Part shown: positions 1 to 9,116 of the stretch, piece by piece
Layout of the letters: each line of letters opens with the position of its first letter
Numbering within the stretch: position 1 is the stretch's first letter
Source of the DNA: JAKVKY01 sp964293585
Lineage (GTDB): Bacteria; Bacillota; Negativicutes; Acidaminococcales; Acidaminococcaceae
Length of the DNA stretch: 64,000 nt
Direction of reading: 5' to 3'
Assembly (NCBI GenBank): GCA_964293585.1
Contig: CAXYYS010000006.1
Span: 1 to 64,000 of the forward strand
Translations under genes and position numbers: made by a program
Notes under the pieces: generated by a model
Seen by the model: only the letters and a program-made list of their open reading frames with translations
What the model was told of the DNA's origin: nothing
The model's database searches: none

Positions 1-254
1 TGGCCAACTTTATTGGCCTTGTCCACGATGGCCGTAGCTTCTTCACGGGCATCCGCCAGCTGCTTAGCATACTGAGCCTTCAAGGACTCAGCTTCCAGCC
101 TGGTTTGTTCAGCGCTGTCCAGATCTTTAATGATATGGTTACGGCGGTCATCCAGAACCTTGAGCAGAGGCTTATAGCAGAACTTAGCGAGAATAGCCAG
201 GAGAACTATGAAGTTCAGGATCTGAGCGATAAGAGTAGCATTTATATTTACCAA
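1..254 (-). CDS. atpF: ATP synthase F0 subunit b (C-terminal part missing, cut by window edge)
   Basis: Subunit b forms the peripheral stalk that holds F1 against F0 at the cytoplasmic membrane. The frame opens with TTG at 254, preceded by a GGGAG ribosome site, and reads 84 codons to the edge. A single hydrophobic helix (about residues 6-24) is followed by a charged helical stretch beginning KPLLKVLDDRR, typical of b subunits, with the Glu/Lys/Ala-rich dimerisation helix behind it. It directly follows atpE in the order atpI-atpB-atpE-atpF. The remaining half and the F1 genes lie beyond the window. The TTG start is inferred from the ribosome site; no ATG lies in a suitable place. Confidence 0.93.
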   Translation of the reverse strand, partial: MVNINATLIAQILNFIVLLAILAKFCYKPLLKVLDDRRNHIIKDLDSAEQTRLEAESLKAQYAKQLADAREEATAIVDKANKVG

Positions 255-283
255 TTACAGCACTCCCTTTTCTTCTCACTAAA

Positions 284-535
284 TTATTTTACGAACGGGT
301 TCGCAAATACTAACACAATCGCGATAACGATAGAAATAATAGGCATGGATTCGATTAAGCCGATAGAAATGAACATGTTAACCTGGAAGTTAGATGCTTG
401 TTCAGGTTGGCGAGCCATGCACTCAATTGCCTTGCTTGATACCAGGCCATCGCCTAAGCCGGCACCCAGAGATGCACCGGCACCAATCAGTCCTGCTGCA
501 ATTACGGAACCAAATACAATAATAGAATTTTCCAT
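284..535 (-). CDS. atpE: ATP synthase F0 subunit c
   Basis: The proteolipid of the rotating c ring; each copy binds one coupling ion. It is 83 residues, two membrane helices joined by the ARQPE polar loop (about residues 41-45). The glycine-rich first helix carries GAGLGDG and the second carries the ion-binding Glu62 followed by Ser63. ATG at 535 is chosen because GAGG lies 7 nt upstream; an in-frame TTG 6 nt earlier sits too close to that site. Glu followed by Ser is a hallmark of Na+-binding rings, but the partner Gln of such rings is replaced by Asp29, so ion specificity is open. It lies between atpB and atpF. Confidence 0.95.
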   Translation of the reverse strand: MENSIIVFGSVIAAGLIGAGASLGAGLGDGLVSSKAIECMARQPEQASNFQVNMFISIGLIESMPIISIVIAIVLVFANPFVK

Positions 536-588
536 TTTCAAACCTCATCCTTTCATTTTTGCATGAAATGTTAATTGTAAAACAAATT

Positions 589-1287
589 TTATTTTTCCAG
601 TGCTTTAAATACAGGTGCCAGCGCAATTATGGTCAGCATGGTAAAAATGAATGCCTGCAAGAAACCAATAATAAGGCTGAAACCAATCCAAAGATCCGGA
701 ACAATCCAGGGGGTGAGCTTGTACAATATAATCAGCAGAATTTCGCCTGCCAGGATATTACCAAACAGACGAGCTGCCATGGTGATAGGTCTTGCTATAT
801 CTTCGATGATGTTTAACGGAAGGAATACAGCAAACGGTTTTAAAAAGTGCTTAAAATAAGCGGGACCTTGCTTAGCGATACCGATGATATAGACTAATAA
901 TGCCACCGGAATAGACAAACCCAGGGCTACGTTAATATCATTGGTAGGAGAAGTAAAATGCACGCCAAAATTAGGCAGCATGCCCATCTCATTGCCAACA
1001 AAAATGTACAAGAACAGAGTGATGATGAAAGGAGTCATAACTCGACGACCTTCAACACCCATATTACTTTCCATCAATCCACCCAGCCATTCAACGAACA
1101 TCTCTACGATGTTCTGAACACCTTTAGGCACCAAATCCCTTTTACGGGTTGCAGCGACAACAATCAGGATGACAATAACCATGGTCAACCAGGACATATA
1201 CATTGTCTGCATGTTAATGGTATGGCCCTGAAACACAGTTGGTAAATAATGGATAATTTCATTGCTTGCTTGATCAGCAGCTCCCAT
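589..1287 (-). CDS. atpB: ATP synthase F0 subunit a
   Basis: The stator membrane subunit that provides the ion half-channels facing the c ring. It is 232 residues with about five to six hydrophobic segments. The essential arginine is visible in AARLFGN (Arg173), matching the RLFGN motif of the family, and the last helices carry GFLQAFIFTML. The ATG is preceded by AAAGGAGGAAAGGAAG. The start overlaps the end of atpI by 14 nt, so the two are translationally coupled. Length is normal for the short bacterial a subunit. Confidence 0.95.
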   Translation of the reverse strand: MGAADQASNEIIHYLPTVFQGHTINMQTMYMSWLTMVIVILIVVAATRKRDLVPKGVQNIVEMFVEWLGGLMESNMGVEGRRVMTPFIITLFLYIFVGNEMGMLPNFGVHFTSPTNDINVALGLSIPVALLVYIIGIAKQGPAYFKHFLKPFAVFLPLNIIEDIARPITMAARLFGNILAGEILLIILYKLTPWIVPDLWIGFSLIIGFLQAFIFTMLTIIALAPVFKALEK

Positions 1288-1714
1288 CTTCCTTTCCTCC
1301 TTTCTCCACGGCCGTAGTTTTCTTTTTTGTCAGGCGCGTGAAAATTAATAAATTAAGAAGCAAAAAAACATGCATAAGGATGAAAGCGAGCAATACTGGT
1401 AATAAGCTCAGTTTCATCCTGACAATAACAAAAACCATTAATAGGGCCAGGCCCAGCCTGATGGTAAACGTGATCTTCAGCAGCCGCTTGCCGGCCTGGG
1501 GTGAACTATCCATCCCCCGTACCGTGCTGCCGAACACCATGGCTGTATCCGCCAGAGACCACAGCAGACCAACCGCAAACATATACGCAGGCTGACCGCC
1601 TATCAACATGTATGCCAGCAAAAACAGGACCACAGCAATAATAATCTGACGCATCAACGCCAAGGAGATAGCCCGTTGCAGCTCTGCCTTTGTATAATCC
1701 TTAAAACTTAACAT
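1274..1714 (-). CDS. atpI: ATP synthase protein I
   Basis: Small hydrophobic protein (146 residues, about four membrane segments) at the head of the ATP synthase operon. AtpI family members are thought to help assemble the c ring and are poorly conserved in sequence, so the call rests on hydrophobicity, length and position directly before atpB, which it overlaps by 14 nt. The last 15 residues are charged and cytoplasmic. The first gene of the operon follows a 122-nt AT-rich gap that holds a candidate promoter and two short palindromes. Confidence 0.8.
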   Translation of the reverse strand: MLSFKDYTKAELQRAISLALMRQIIIAVVLFLLAYMLIGGQPAYMFAVGLLWSLADTAMVFGSTVRGMDSSPQAGKRLLKITFTIRLGLALLMVFVIVRMKLSLLPVLLAFILMHVFLLLNLLIFTRLTKKKTTAVEKGGKEDGSC

Positions 1715-1760
1715 GCGGTTTTATCCACCTCATAGGACCAAAGTAGTAAAAATACCTGCA

Positions 1761-1786
1761 CACAAATTTGTGACAAATATGTGTCA
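1761..1786. promoter_or_regulatory. two adjacent perfect palindromes in the atp operon leader
   Basis: CACAAATTTGTG (1761-1772) is a perfect 12-bp palindrome, and TGACA-N6-TGTCA (1771-1786) overlaps it. Both lie between the candidate atpI promoter and the atpI start. They look like a protein-binding site for a homodimeric regulator; no regulator can be assigned from sequence. Confidence 0.4.
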
Positions 1787-1799
1787 TGTATACAGTGTT

Positions 1800-1828
1800 A
1801 TTTTAATATAAATTTACAAATTTAACAA
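1800..1828 (-). promoter_or_regulatory. candidate promoter of the atpIBEF operon
   Basis: On the minus strand TTGTTA (1828-1823) and TAAAAT (1805-1800) are separated by 17 bp in an AT-rich gap after the UDP-GlcNAc epimerase gene. The predicted start of transcription is near 1793, about 80 nt before atpI. Four of six bases match consensus at -35 and five of six at -10. Confidence 0.45.
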
Positions 1829-1836
1829 CCTTTTTT

Positions 1837-3000
1837 TCAATCTTTTTGCGGAAGGAACTCCGCAGGAACCTCTCCGGAATAACCAAATGCATGCAGCAAC
1901 ATGCCGCAAATCCGCTCACAGGCGTGACCGTCGCCATATGGGTTCACTGCTTCCGCCATCCTCCTATAGTATGACGAATCATCCAAAAGATGTAGTGTTG
2001 CTTGTAAAACAGCAGCGTATTCTGTGCCAACTAATTGTACAGTTCCCGCCGTAACCGCCTCCGGACGTTCCGTGGTATTACGTAAAACTAATACCGGTTT
2101 TCCTAAAGCGGGTGCCTCTTCCTGGATACCGCCGCTGTCGGTCAACACCAGGTCCACCCTGGCCATCAGGTTGGCAAATGGCTCATAATCCATGGGCTCG
2201 GTTAAATAAACATGTTCCAGGCCGCTTAATTCTTCCTGTACCACCTGGCGTACCTTGGGATTCTTATGAACCGGGAAAATAGCGCCTACATCCGGATGCG
2301 TACGCAAAACTTCTTTTAAAGCCCTGTACACATGCCGCATGGGTTCGCCCAAATTTTCCCGCCGGTGGGTAGTCATAAGGATTAACCTCTTGCCGCTCTT
2401 GAGTGCCTGCTCAATCCTGGGGTCGCTAAACGTAAACTCTCTCTGGACCGTGGTGTTTAAAGCGTCAATGACCGTATTGCCGGTCACAAAAATATTTTTG
2501 CTATTAACATTTTCTTTCAATAGATTGTTTTTACTGGTCAGGGTCGGGGCAAAATGATAATCTGCCAGTGATCCGGTCAGTTTCCGGTTCATCTCTTCCG
2601 GGAAAGGGGAATATTTATTGCCGGTCCGGAGTCCTGCTTCCACATGTCCTACTGGAATCTGAGCATAATATGCCGCCAGGGAACCGGCAAAAGTCGTGGT
2701 AGTATCCCCATGGACTAAAACCAAATCAGGCTTGGCCTCGGTAAAAACATCCCTTAAACCTAAAAGCGCCTTCACTGTCACATCATGCAAGGTCTGACCG
2801 CTGGTCATAATATTCAAATCATAATCCGGCTTAATCTTAAACAAGTGCAGTACCTGGTCCAGCATCTCCCGGTGCTGGGCAGTTACTGCCACCATAGGTT
2901 CTATATACTCGTTGTGCCGGCGCAGTTCCATAACCAGAGGGCACATCTTAATGGCCTCCGGCCTGGTACCAAACACCGTCATGACTCTTAATTTTTTCAC
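1837..3000 (-). CDS. wecB: UDP-N-acetylglucosamine 2-epimerase, non-hydrolysing
   Basis: Interconverts UDP-GlcNAc and UDP-ManNAc in the cytoplasm, supplying ManNAc for cell-envelope polysaccharide. The 387-residue length is usual for the family (MnaA/WecB). Visible hallmarks are the N-terminal FGTRPEAIKM, HGDTTTTFAGS, GHVEAGLRTG, FPEEMNR, TTHRREN and the UDP-binding LTDSGGIQEEAP followed by NTTERPE near residue 320. It lies 92 nt after the GlcNAc-1-phosphate transferase gene on the same strand, a natural partner since both use UDP-GlcNAc. The same position relative to the atp operon is found in other Firmicutes. Confidence 0.95.
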   Translation of the reverse strand: MKKLRVMTVFGTRPEAIKMCPLVMELRRHNEYIEPMVAVTAQHREMLDQVLHLFKIKPDYDLNIMTSGQTLHDVTVKALLGLRDVFTEAKPDLVLVHGDTTTTFAGSLAAYYAQIPVGHVEAGLRTGNKYSPFPEEMNRKLTGSLADYHFAPTLTSKNNLLKENVNSKNIFVTGNTVIDALNTTVQREFTFSDPRIEQALKSGKRLILMTTHRRENLGEPMRHVYRALKEVLRTHPDVGAIFPVHKNPKVRQVVQEELSGLEHVYLTEPMDYEPFANLMARVDLVLTDSGGIQEEAPALGKPVLVLRNTTERPEAVTAGTVQLVGTEYAAVLQATLHLLDDSSYYRRMAEAVNPYGDGHACERICGMLLHAFGYSGEVPAEFLPQKD

Positions 3001-3092
3001 TTAGCCCGGACCCCCGTTCCGCAAAACTTGCATCCCTGCAAAAGACGCCTTCCCAGCCTCACTCGCAAAAACAGCAGCAACCGTTTGCTTCT

Positions 3093-4106
3093 TTACCGGT
3101 CGTTCAAGATACCGATTTTCTTGGCACCGATGGCCACGCAGGTCACAATGATGGCGATGACCACAGCGGCAAAATAGCCGTCCACTTCGGTCAGGACCAC
3201 TGCTGCCACGCTCAAGGTAGCGCTGATGGCATACATGAATAATACCGCCTGGCGCTGACTCATACCCATGGCCAGCAGCCGGTGATGCAAATGTCCTTTA
3301 TCCGGCTGGAAAATCGGACGACCATTAGTATAACGCCGCAGGATGGCAAAAGCCGTATCCATGATAGGCAGCCCTAAAGCTACCGCCGGTACGATGAGTG
3401 CAATCGTAGCTGCACTCTTGACCGCGCCAAAAATAGAAATAGCGGCCAGCATATAACCAATAAACATACTACCCGTATCTCCCATAAAGATGGAAGCCGG
3501 GTTAAAGTTGTAACGGATAAAACCGATGATGCCACCGGCTAAAGCCGCGGTCAGGATAGCTACCGGGAACACGCCCTGCTGTACGGCCACCAGGATGACG
3601 GTGATGCTGGCAATGGCGCTTACGCCTGCCGCCAGACCATCCAGCCCGTCAATCAGGTTCACTACGTTAGTAAAACTGATGACCCAGAAAATCGTCAGGG
3701 GAATAGAAAAATATTCCAGATAGAAATAACCGCCCCAGGGATTATTCAGCCATTCAATCTTGATGTCGAACAGAACCAGCACACAAGCCGCCAGGATCTG
3801 CCCTAAAAGTTTAACCTTGGCGGGCAGCTGGTATTTATCGTCAATCACGCCGACGATCATAATCACGGTACCGCCCAGGAGCAAACCTAACACATCCCGG
3901 GAGATATGCATGGTACACAGCACTGACAACAAAAAGCCGCAATAAATCGCCAGTCCGCCCAGACGCGGCATCACCTTGTGGTGTACCTTACGCTTGTTCG
4001 GCCTGTCCAGGGCCCCGATTTTGAAAGCTAATTTTTTGACATAAGGCGTCAGCAAGAAACTTGCCAGCAGCGCAATCAAAAAAGCTAAGATATACACTCG
4101 ATTCAT
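3093..4106 (-). CDS. undecaprenyl-phosphate GlcNAc-1-phosphate transferase (WecA/TagO family)
   Basis: Integral membrane enzyme that moves GlcNAc-1-phosphate from UDP-GlcNAc to undecaprenyl phosphate, the first lipid-linked step of O-antigen, teichoic-acid-like or other surface glycans. 337 residues, about ten to eleven membrane helices. Family motifs appear in order: DDKYQLPAKVKLLGQ (near 89), NLIDGLDGLAAG (near 152), FMGDTGSMF (near 208) and the cytoplasmic HLHHRLLAMG (near 272), which separates this family from MraY. Its ATG overlaps the stop of the upstream dCMP deaminase by one base. Whether the product feeds O-antigen or another polymer cannot be told here. Confidence 0.92.
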   Translation of the reverse strand: MNRVYILAFLIALLASFLLTPYVKKLAFKIGALDRPNKRKVHHKVMPRLGGLAIYCGFLLSVLCTMHISRDVLGLLLGGTVIMIVGVIDDKYQLPAKVKLLGQILAACVLVLFDIKIEWLNNPWGGYFYLEYFSIPLTIFWVISFTNVVNLIDGLDGLAAGVSAIASITVILVAVQQGVFPVAILTAALAGGIIGFIRYNFNPASIFMGDTGSMFIGYMLAAISIFGAVKSAATIALIVPAVALGLPIMDTAFAILRRYTNGRPIFQPDKGHLHHRLLAMGMSQRQAVLFMYAISATLSVAAVVLTEVDGYFAAVVIAIIVTCVAIGAKKIGILNDR

Positions 4107-4564
4107 TACTCCGCTAATACTTCAACTTTCATCCCGGAAGCTTTGAGCATATCTTCTGCCAGCTTGTCCGGATAAGGATTCTGATATACGATGCGTTCTA
4201 TGCCTGCGTTAATTAAGATTTTAGTACAAACCACGCAAGGCTGATGCGTACAATACAAGGTCCCGCCTTCTACGGACACGCCGTGTACGGCAGCCTGAAC
4301 CACTGCGTTCTGCTCCGCATGGATACCGCGGCAGAGTTCGTGATTTTGACCGCTGGGCACATGTAGCTGTTCCCGCAGGCAACCCACCTTCTCGCAATGG
4401 TCCATCCCCTTGGGGGTACCGTTGTAGCCGGTAGCCAGGATCTGCTTGTTCTTGACAATCACGGCACCTACGCTGCGGCGCAGGCAGGTGCTGCGTTTAC
4501 TAACAACCCGGGCTATTTCCATAAAATAATGGTCCCAGTCAGGGCGCTCAATATGTTTTACCAT
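4106..4564 (-). CDS. deoxycytidylate (dCMP) deaminase, ComEB type
   Basis: Zinc enzyme that deaminates dCMP to dUMP for thymidylate synthesis. The cytidine-deaminase fold signature is complete: HAEQNAVVQ (zinc His and catalytic Glu) and PCVVC (two zinc Cys). An N-terminal Cys/His set (CEKVGCLREQ, following GTPKGMDHC) is usual for ComEB-like dCMP deaminases. ATG at 4564 is preferred (GAGG just upstream) over a GTG at 4585, giving 152 residues. It sits between upp and the GlcNAc-1-P transferase in a pyrimidine/envelope operon. Confidence 0.9.
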   Translation of the reverse strand: MVKHIERPDWDHYFMEIARVVSKRSTCLRRSVGAVIVKNKQILATGYNGTPKGMDHCEKVGCLREQLHVPSGQNHELCRGIHAEQNAVVQAAVHGVSVEGGTLYCTHQPCVVCTKILINAGIERIVYQNPYPDKLAEDMLKASGMKVEVLAE

Positions 4565-4609
4565 TTTACCTCGCACAATCACCACCGCACAGCTGACGGT
4601 GATTCTTAC

Positions 4610-5233
4610 TTACAATGTACCAAAGACCCTATCGCCGGCATCGCCCAGACCCGGCAGGATATACGCATTCTCGTTTAACTCCCTGTCCAGGGCCGCGGTG
4701 TAAATTTCTACATCAGGATGTTCCCGGTTCAAAAGCTCCACGCCTTCCGGCGCTGCTACCAGGACCATGAGGGTAATCTTCTTCAGACCTTTTTTCTTCA
4801 GCATGGTAATAGCGGCACTGGAACTGCCACCTGTAGCCAGCATAGGATCAACTACGATGGCTTCCGCATCCATCTGTTTGGGCAGGCCGCAGTAATATTC
4901 CACCGGTTCATGCGTCTTAGGATCACGATATAAACCAATATGACCCACATGGGCCTTGGGGATAATCTTGAGCACGCCATTCAAAAGTCCCAGACCAGCA
5001 CGCAAGATAGGAATGATGGTGATCTCACTGTTTTTCAAGGTGTGACCGGTCATCTTTTCCAGCGGTGTTTCAATCTCCACCGGTTCCATATCCCAGTTCC
5101 TGGTAACCTCGTACGTCATGAGCATGGCAATCTCGTCCAGCAGTTCCCGGAAAACCTTGGAATTGGTGTTCTTGTCACGCATCATCGTCAGCTTGTGTTC
5201 AATCAAAGGATGCTTAATGATATGCAGATTCAT
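4610..5233 (-). CDS. upp: uracil phosphoribosyltransferase
   Basis: Salvages uracil with PRPP to make UMP. 207 residues, the usual length. The PRPP-binding loop is VVDPMLATGGSSSAAI (near residue 128), and the C-terminal uracil-binding region has ILPGLGDAGDR. The N-terminus MNLHIIKHPLIEHKL is typical. It is 44 nt downstream of glyA on the same strand, the same glyA-upp pair that precedes the atp operon in Bacillus. Confidence 0.97.
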   Translation of the reverse strand: MNLHIIKHPLIEHKLTMMRDKNTNSKVFRELLDEIAMLMTYEVTRNWDMEPVEIETPLEKMTGHTLKNSEITIIPILRAGLGLLNGVLKIIPKAHVGHIGLYRDPKTHEPVEYYCGLPKQMDAEAIVVDPMLATGGSSSAAITMLKKKGLKKITLMVLVAAPEGVELLNREHPDVEIYTAALDRELNENAYILPGLGDAGDRVFGTL

Positions 5234-5277
5234 CTACGACCACTCCTTTATTTTACCCGCAGTGCGGATTTATTAAC

Positions 5278-6537
<1,260 letters not shown>

Positions 6538-6605
6538 GGCTATCCCTCCATAAAAATATCTTTTTACTACTCTCAGATTTTATTTTTAGTACCTGTCAGT
6601 AGCTA

Positions 6606-7043
6606 TTATTTCCCCAGGTCCATAATCTTGTCCACCCTGCGGGCATGCCTGCCGCCGGCAAATTCCGTCTTAAGCCAGGCATCTACCAGGCTTTCGGCCA
6701 GGCCCGTACCCAAAACACGTTCGCCCAGACAGAGTACATTAGCATTATTATGCTCTTTACTCTTCACGGCGCTGTACTCATCCGTTACTACTGCCGCCCG
6801 GATACCGGCACATTTGTTAGCCGCAATACTCATACCCAGACCGGTACCGCAAACCAGGATACCTTGCGTCACCGTACCTTGGGCAATCTCTCCGCAAAGT
6901 TTAACCGCGATATCAGGATAATCACAGGATTCTTCGGTATACGTACCGCAGTCCAAAACTTCCCAGCCTCGGCCCTGTAAATATTCCTTTAGATAATTTT
7001 TTAAATGAATGCCGCCGTGGTCACTGCCAATGGCAATTTTCAT
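6606..7043 (-). CDS. rpiB: ribose 5-phosphate isomerase B
   Basis: Interconverts ribose 5-phosphate and ribulose 5-phosphate in the pentose phosphate pathway. 145 residues with the family hallmarks GSDHGGIHLKN at the N-terminus, the catalytic cysteine in CGTGLGMSIAANK (near residue 66), and EHNNANVLCLGERV. This RpiB/LacAB-type protein occupies the ywlF position of the Bacillus prfA-upp region. Confidence 0.95.
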   Translation of the reverse strand: MKIAIGSDHGGIHLKNYLKEYLQGRGWEVLDCGTYTEESCDYPDIAVKLCGEIAQGTVTQGILVCGTGLGMSIAANKCAGIRAAVVTDEYSAVKSKEHNNANVLCLGERVLGTGLAESLVDAWLKTEFAGGRHARRVDKIMDLGK

Positions 7044-7097
7044 GTTTTCCCCTCCATACCAGATTAGCCCTCAGCATTGAAAGACTTTACTAATATA

Positions 7098-8198
7098 TTA
7101 TTTTACCATATTTCCGGGAAAGTTTGTACCGCTTTTTATAGAAACCCCATCTTCCGTAGCCCACAAGATGTTAAAACCGGCTGCCTTACGCATCCTGTTC
7201 ATGGTGGCCAGCCCCAGTACATGTTCCTCCACGTCCAGTCCCAAAATAAATTCGGGCTCCTGATGGTCGAAAGCACGCAGTAAATTGTACAGGTGTTCTG
7301 CCAGGTCATCCTTGCTTAAACCCCAGGAAGCAATCACACAACGATTGGCATTTTCCGGCAGTTGGGCCGCCGTAACCTGATCGCACAGCACACCGACCCT
7401 GTGTCCCGCCTGCATGGCTGCATGTACCGCTTTAATAAGTTGTGCCGCCGCTGCCGGTCCCTCATATAAATACATGGGGGCCTTAGGCGCGTAGTGCCGG
7501 TATTTCATACCGGGCGCCTTAGGGCGTACCGCCTGGACTCCGTACAGAGCCGGGTCAATATCCACTGCTCCCAGCCGGTGTTCCAGCATCTCCCGGGTCA
7601 CGCCGCCCGGCCGTAAAATTGTGGGAATAGGAGTCGTCGTGTCCACGATGGTACTTTCCACACCGATACCACAACGGCCTCCATCCAAAATTCCGGCAAT
7701 ACGGCCGTCCATATCCTCCGCCACATCGTGAGCATTGGTAGGGCTGGGTTTGCCGGACAGATTAGCGCTGGGCGCCGCTATAGGACAGCCGCTGCGCCGG
7801 ATTAATTCTGCCGCCACCGGATGGGAAGGCATACGGATGCCCACCGTCGGCAATCCCGTGGTGACCTCGTCCGGGATCAGACTGCTTTTTTTGACAATCA
7901 GCGTCAGCGGTCCCGGCATAAAAGTGTCAATCAAAGCTCTGGCATTAGCGGAAAGATCCACCGCCAGACGGTCAAATTCTTTTTTATCAGCAATATGCAG
8001 GATTAGTGGATTGTCTGCCGGCCGTCCCTTGGCCGCAAAAATTTTGGCAACGGCCGCACCGTTTAGACCATCTGCGCCCAGACCGTACACCGTCTCGGTA
8101 GGAAAAGCTACCACCTGGCCGTCCTTAATGCACAGGGCCGCCTGGTCCATGAATTTATCCCGTTCATTATTTTTTAAGTCCCAATATATAGTCTGCAT
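7098..8198 (-). CDS. L-threonylcarbamoyladenylate synthase, Sua5 type
   Basis: Makes threonylcarbamoyl-AMP from threonine, bicarbonate and ATP, the first step of the t6A37 tRNA modification. 366 residues: an N-terminal YrdC domain (about 1-205; FPTETVYGLGADG, KGRPADNPLILH, PIAAPSANLSGKPSPT, GVESTIVD) and the C-terminal Sua5 domain (about 225-360) joined by the RPGGVT/PGMKYRHYAPKAP linker. The start overlaps the prmC end by 32 nt but matches the usual Sua5 N-terminus better than an internal Met at residue 17. It corresponds to ywlC of Bacillus. Confidence 0.94.
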   Translation of the reverse strand: MQTIYWDLKNNERDKFMDQAALCIKDGQVVAFPTETVYGLGADGLNGAAVAKIFAAKGRPADNPLILHIADKKEFDRLAVDLSANARALIDTFMPGPLTLIVKKSSLIPDEVTTGLPTVGIRMPSHPVAAELIRRSGCPIAAPSANLSGKPSPTNAHDVAEDMDGRIAGILDGGRCGIGVESTIVDTTTPIPTILRPGGVTREMLEHRLGAVDIDPALYGVQAVRPKAPGMKYRHYAPKAPMYLYEGPAAAAQLIKAVHAAMQAGHRVGVLCDQVTAAQLPENANRCVIASWGLSKDDLAEHLYNLLRAFDHQEPEFILGLDVEEHVLGLATMNRMRKAAGFNILWATEDGVSIKSGTNFPGNMVK

Positions 8199-9087
8199 AA
8201 CTGCTACCTTCTTTTGTAGCCAGGACCATCCGGTCCAGATTGGCGTAATCTTGTAAAACTACCTGCACGGTGAAACCGGCCGCTGCTGCTAAAGCTGCCA
8301 CCGCTCTGCCCTGCTCTTCCCCGATTTCCAGGGCCACCAGGCTGTCCGGTTGCAGATAAGCAGGCGCCTCTGCCAGCAAACGCCGGTAAATTGACAAACC
8401 ATCCTGACCTCCGTCCAGGGCCAGATGTGGTTCCCGCTGCACATCCCTGGCCAGGGTAGGAATTACCCCGCTGGGAATATAAGGCGGATTGCCGACCAGT
8501 ACATCAAATCGTTCCGTGGCCGGCAGCGCCGTCAGCACATCACTTTCGGTCCAAGTAAACCGTGCCGGCAAAGTTGCATCTTTTACCTGCGTTGCCACAT
8601 ACGCGGCGTTGGCCTTAGCCACCGCCAAAGCTGCCGCAGATTTATCCACACCCACACCTGCAGCCTGGGGCAATTCTGCCAGCAGAGAAATCAGGATAGC
8701 GCCGCTGCCGGTACCTACATCCAGGATCCTGGGTTCTGCCGGCATAGGGGCCTGGGCAACTTTTTCCACCAGCAGCTCCGTTTCCGGACGGGGTACCAGC
8801 ACAGCCGGTGTCACCTTAAAATCATATTTATAAAATTCTTTATGACCTAAAATATACGCCAGAGGTTCTTGTTTCCCCCGGCGTATAATAAAATCGCGAT
8901 ACCGGGCCAGTTCGCTTTCCTGCAGGGGCTGGTCAAAATGCACGTACAGCGTGATCCGCTCACAGTGCAAGACCTCGCATAAGAGCAGCTCCGCGTCCAG
9001 GCGGGGATTTTCTATGCCTTTGCCTGCAAAATACTGTCTGGTCCAGGTTAATATTCTTGTTATCGTCCACACATCATTTGTGGCCAT
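8167..9087 (-). CDS. prmC: peptide chain release factor N5-glutamine methyltransferase
   Basis: Methylates the glutamine of the GGQ motif in release factors using S-adenosylmethionine. 306 residues: an N-terminal helical substrate-recognition part, then a Rossmann methyltransferase with ILDVGTGSGAILISLL (SAM loop) and the substrate-binding NPPY in VGNPPYIPSGV. It is 29 nt downstream of prfA, whose product is its substrate. Confidence 0.96.
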   Translation of the reverse strand: MATNDVWTITRILTWTRQYFAGKGIENPRLDAELLLCEVLHCERITLYVHFDQPLQESELARYRDFIIRRGKQEPLAYILGHKEFYKYDFKVTPAVLVPRPETELLVEKVAQAPMPAEPRILDVGTGSGAILISLLAELPQAAGVGVDKSAAALAVAKANAAYVATQVKDATLPARFTWTESDVLTALPATERFDVLVGNPPYIPSGVIPTLARDVQREPHLALDGGQDGLSIYRRLLAEAPAYLQPDSLVALEIGEEQGRAVAALAAAAGFTVQVVLQDYANLDRMVLATKEGSSYADYILGLKK

Positions 9088-9116
9088 GTTCCTCGCTCTC
9101 CCGATAGCGCCAGGTT

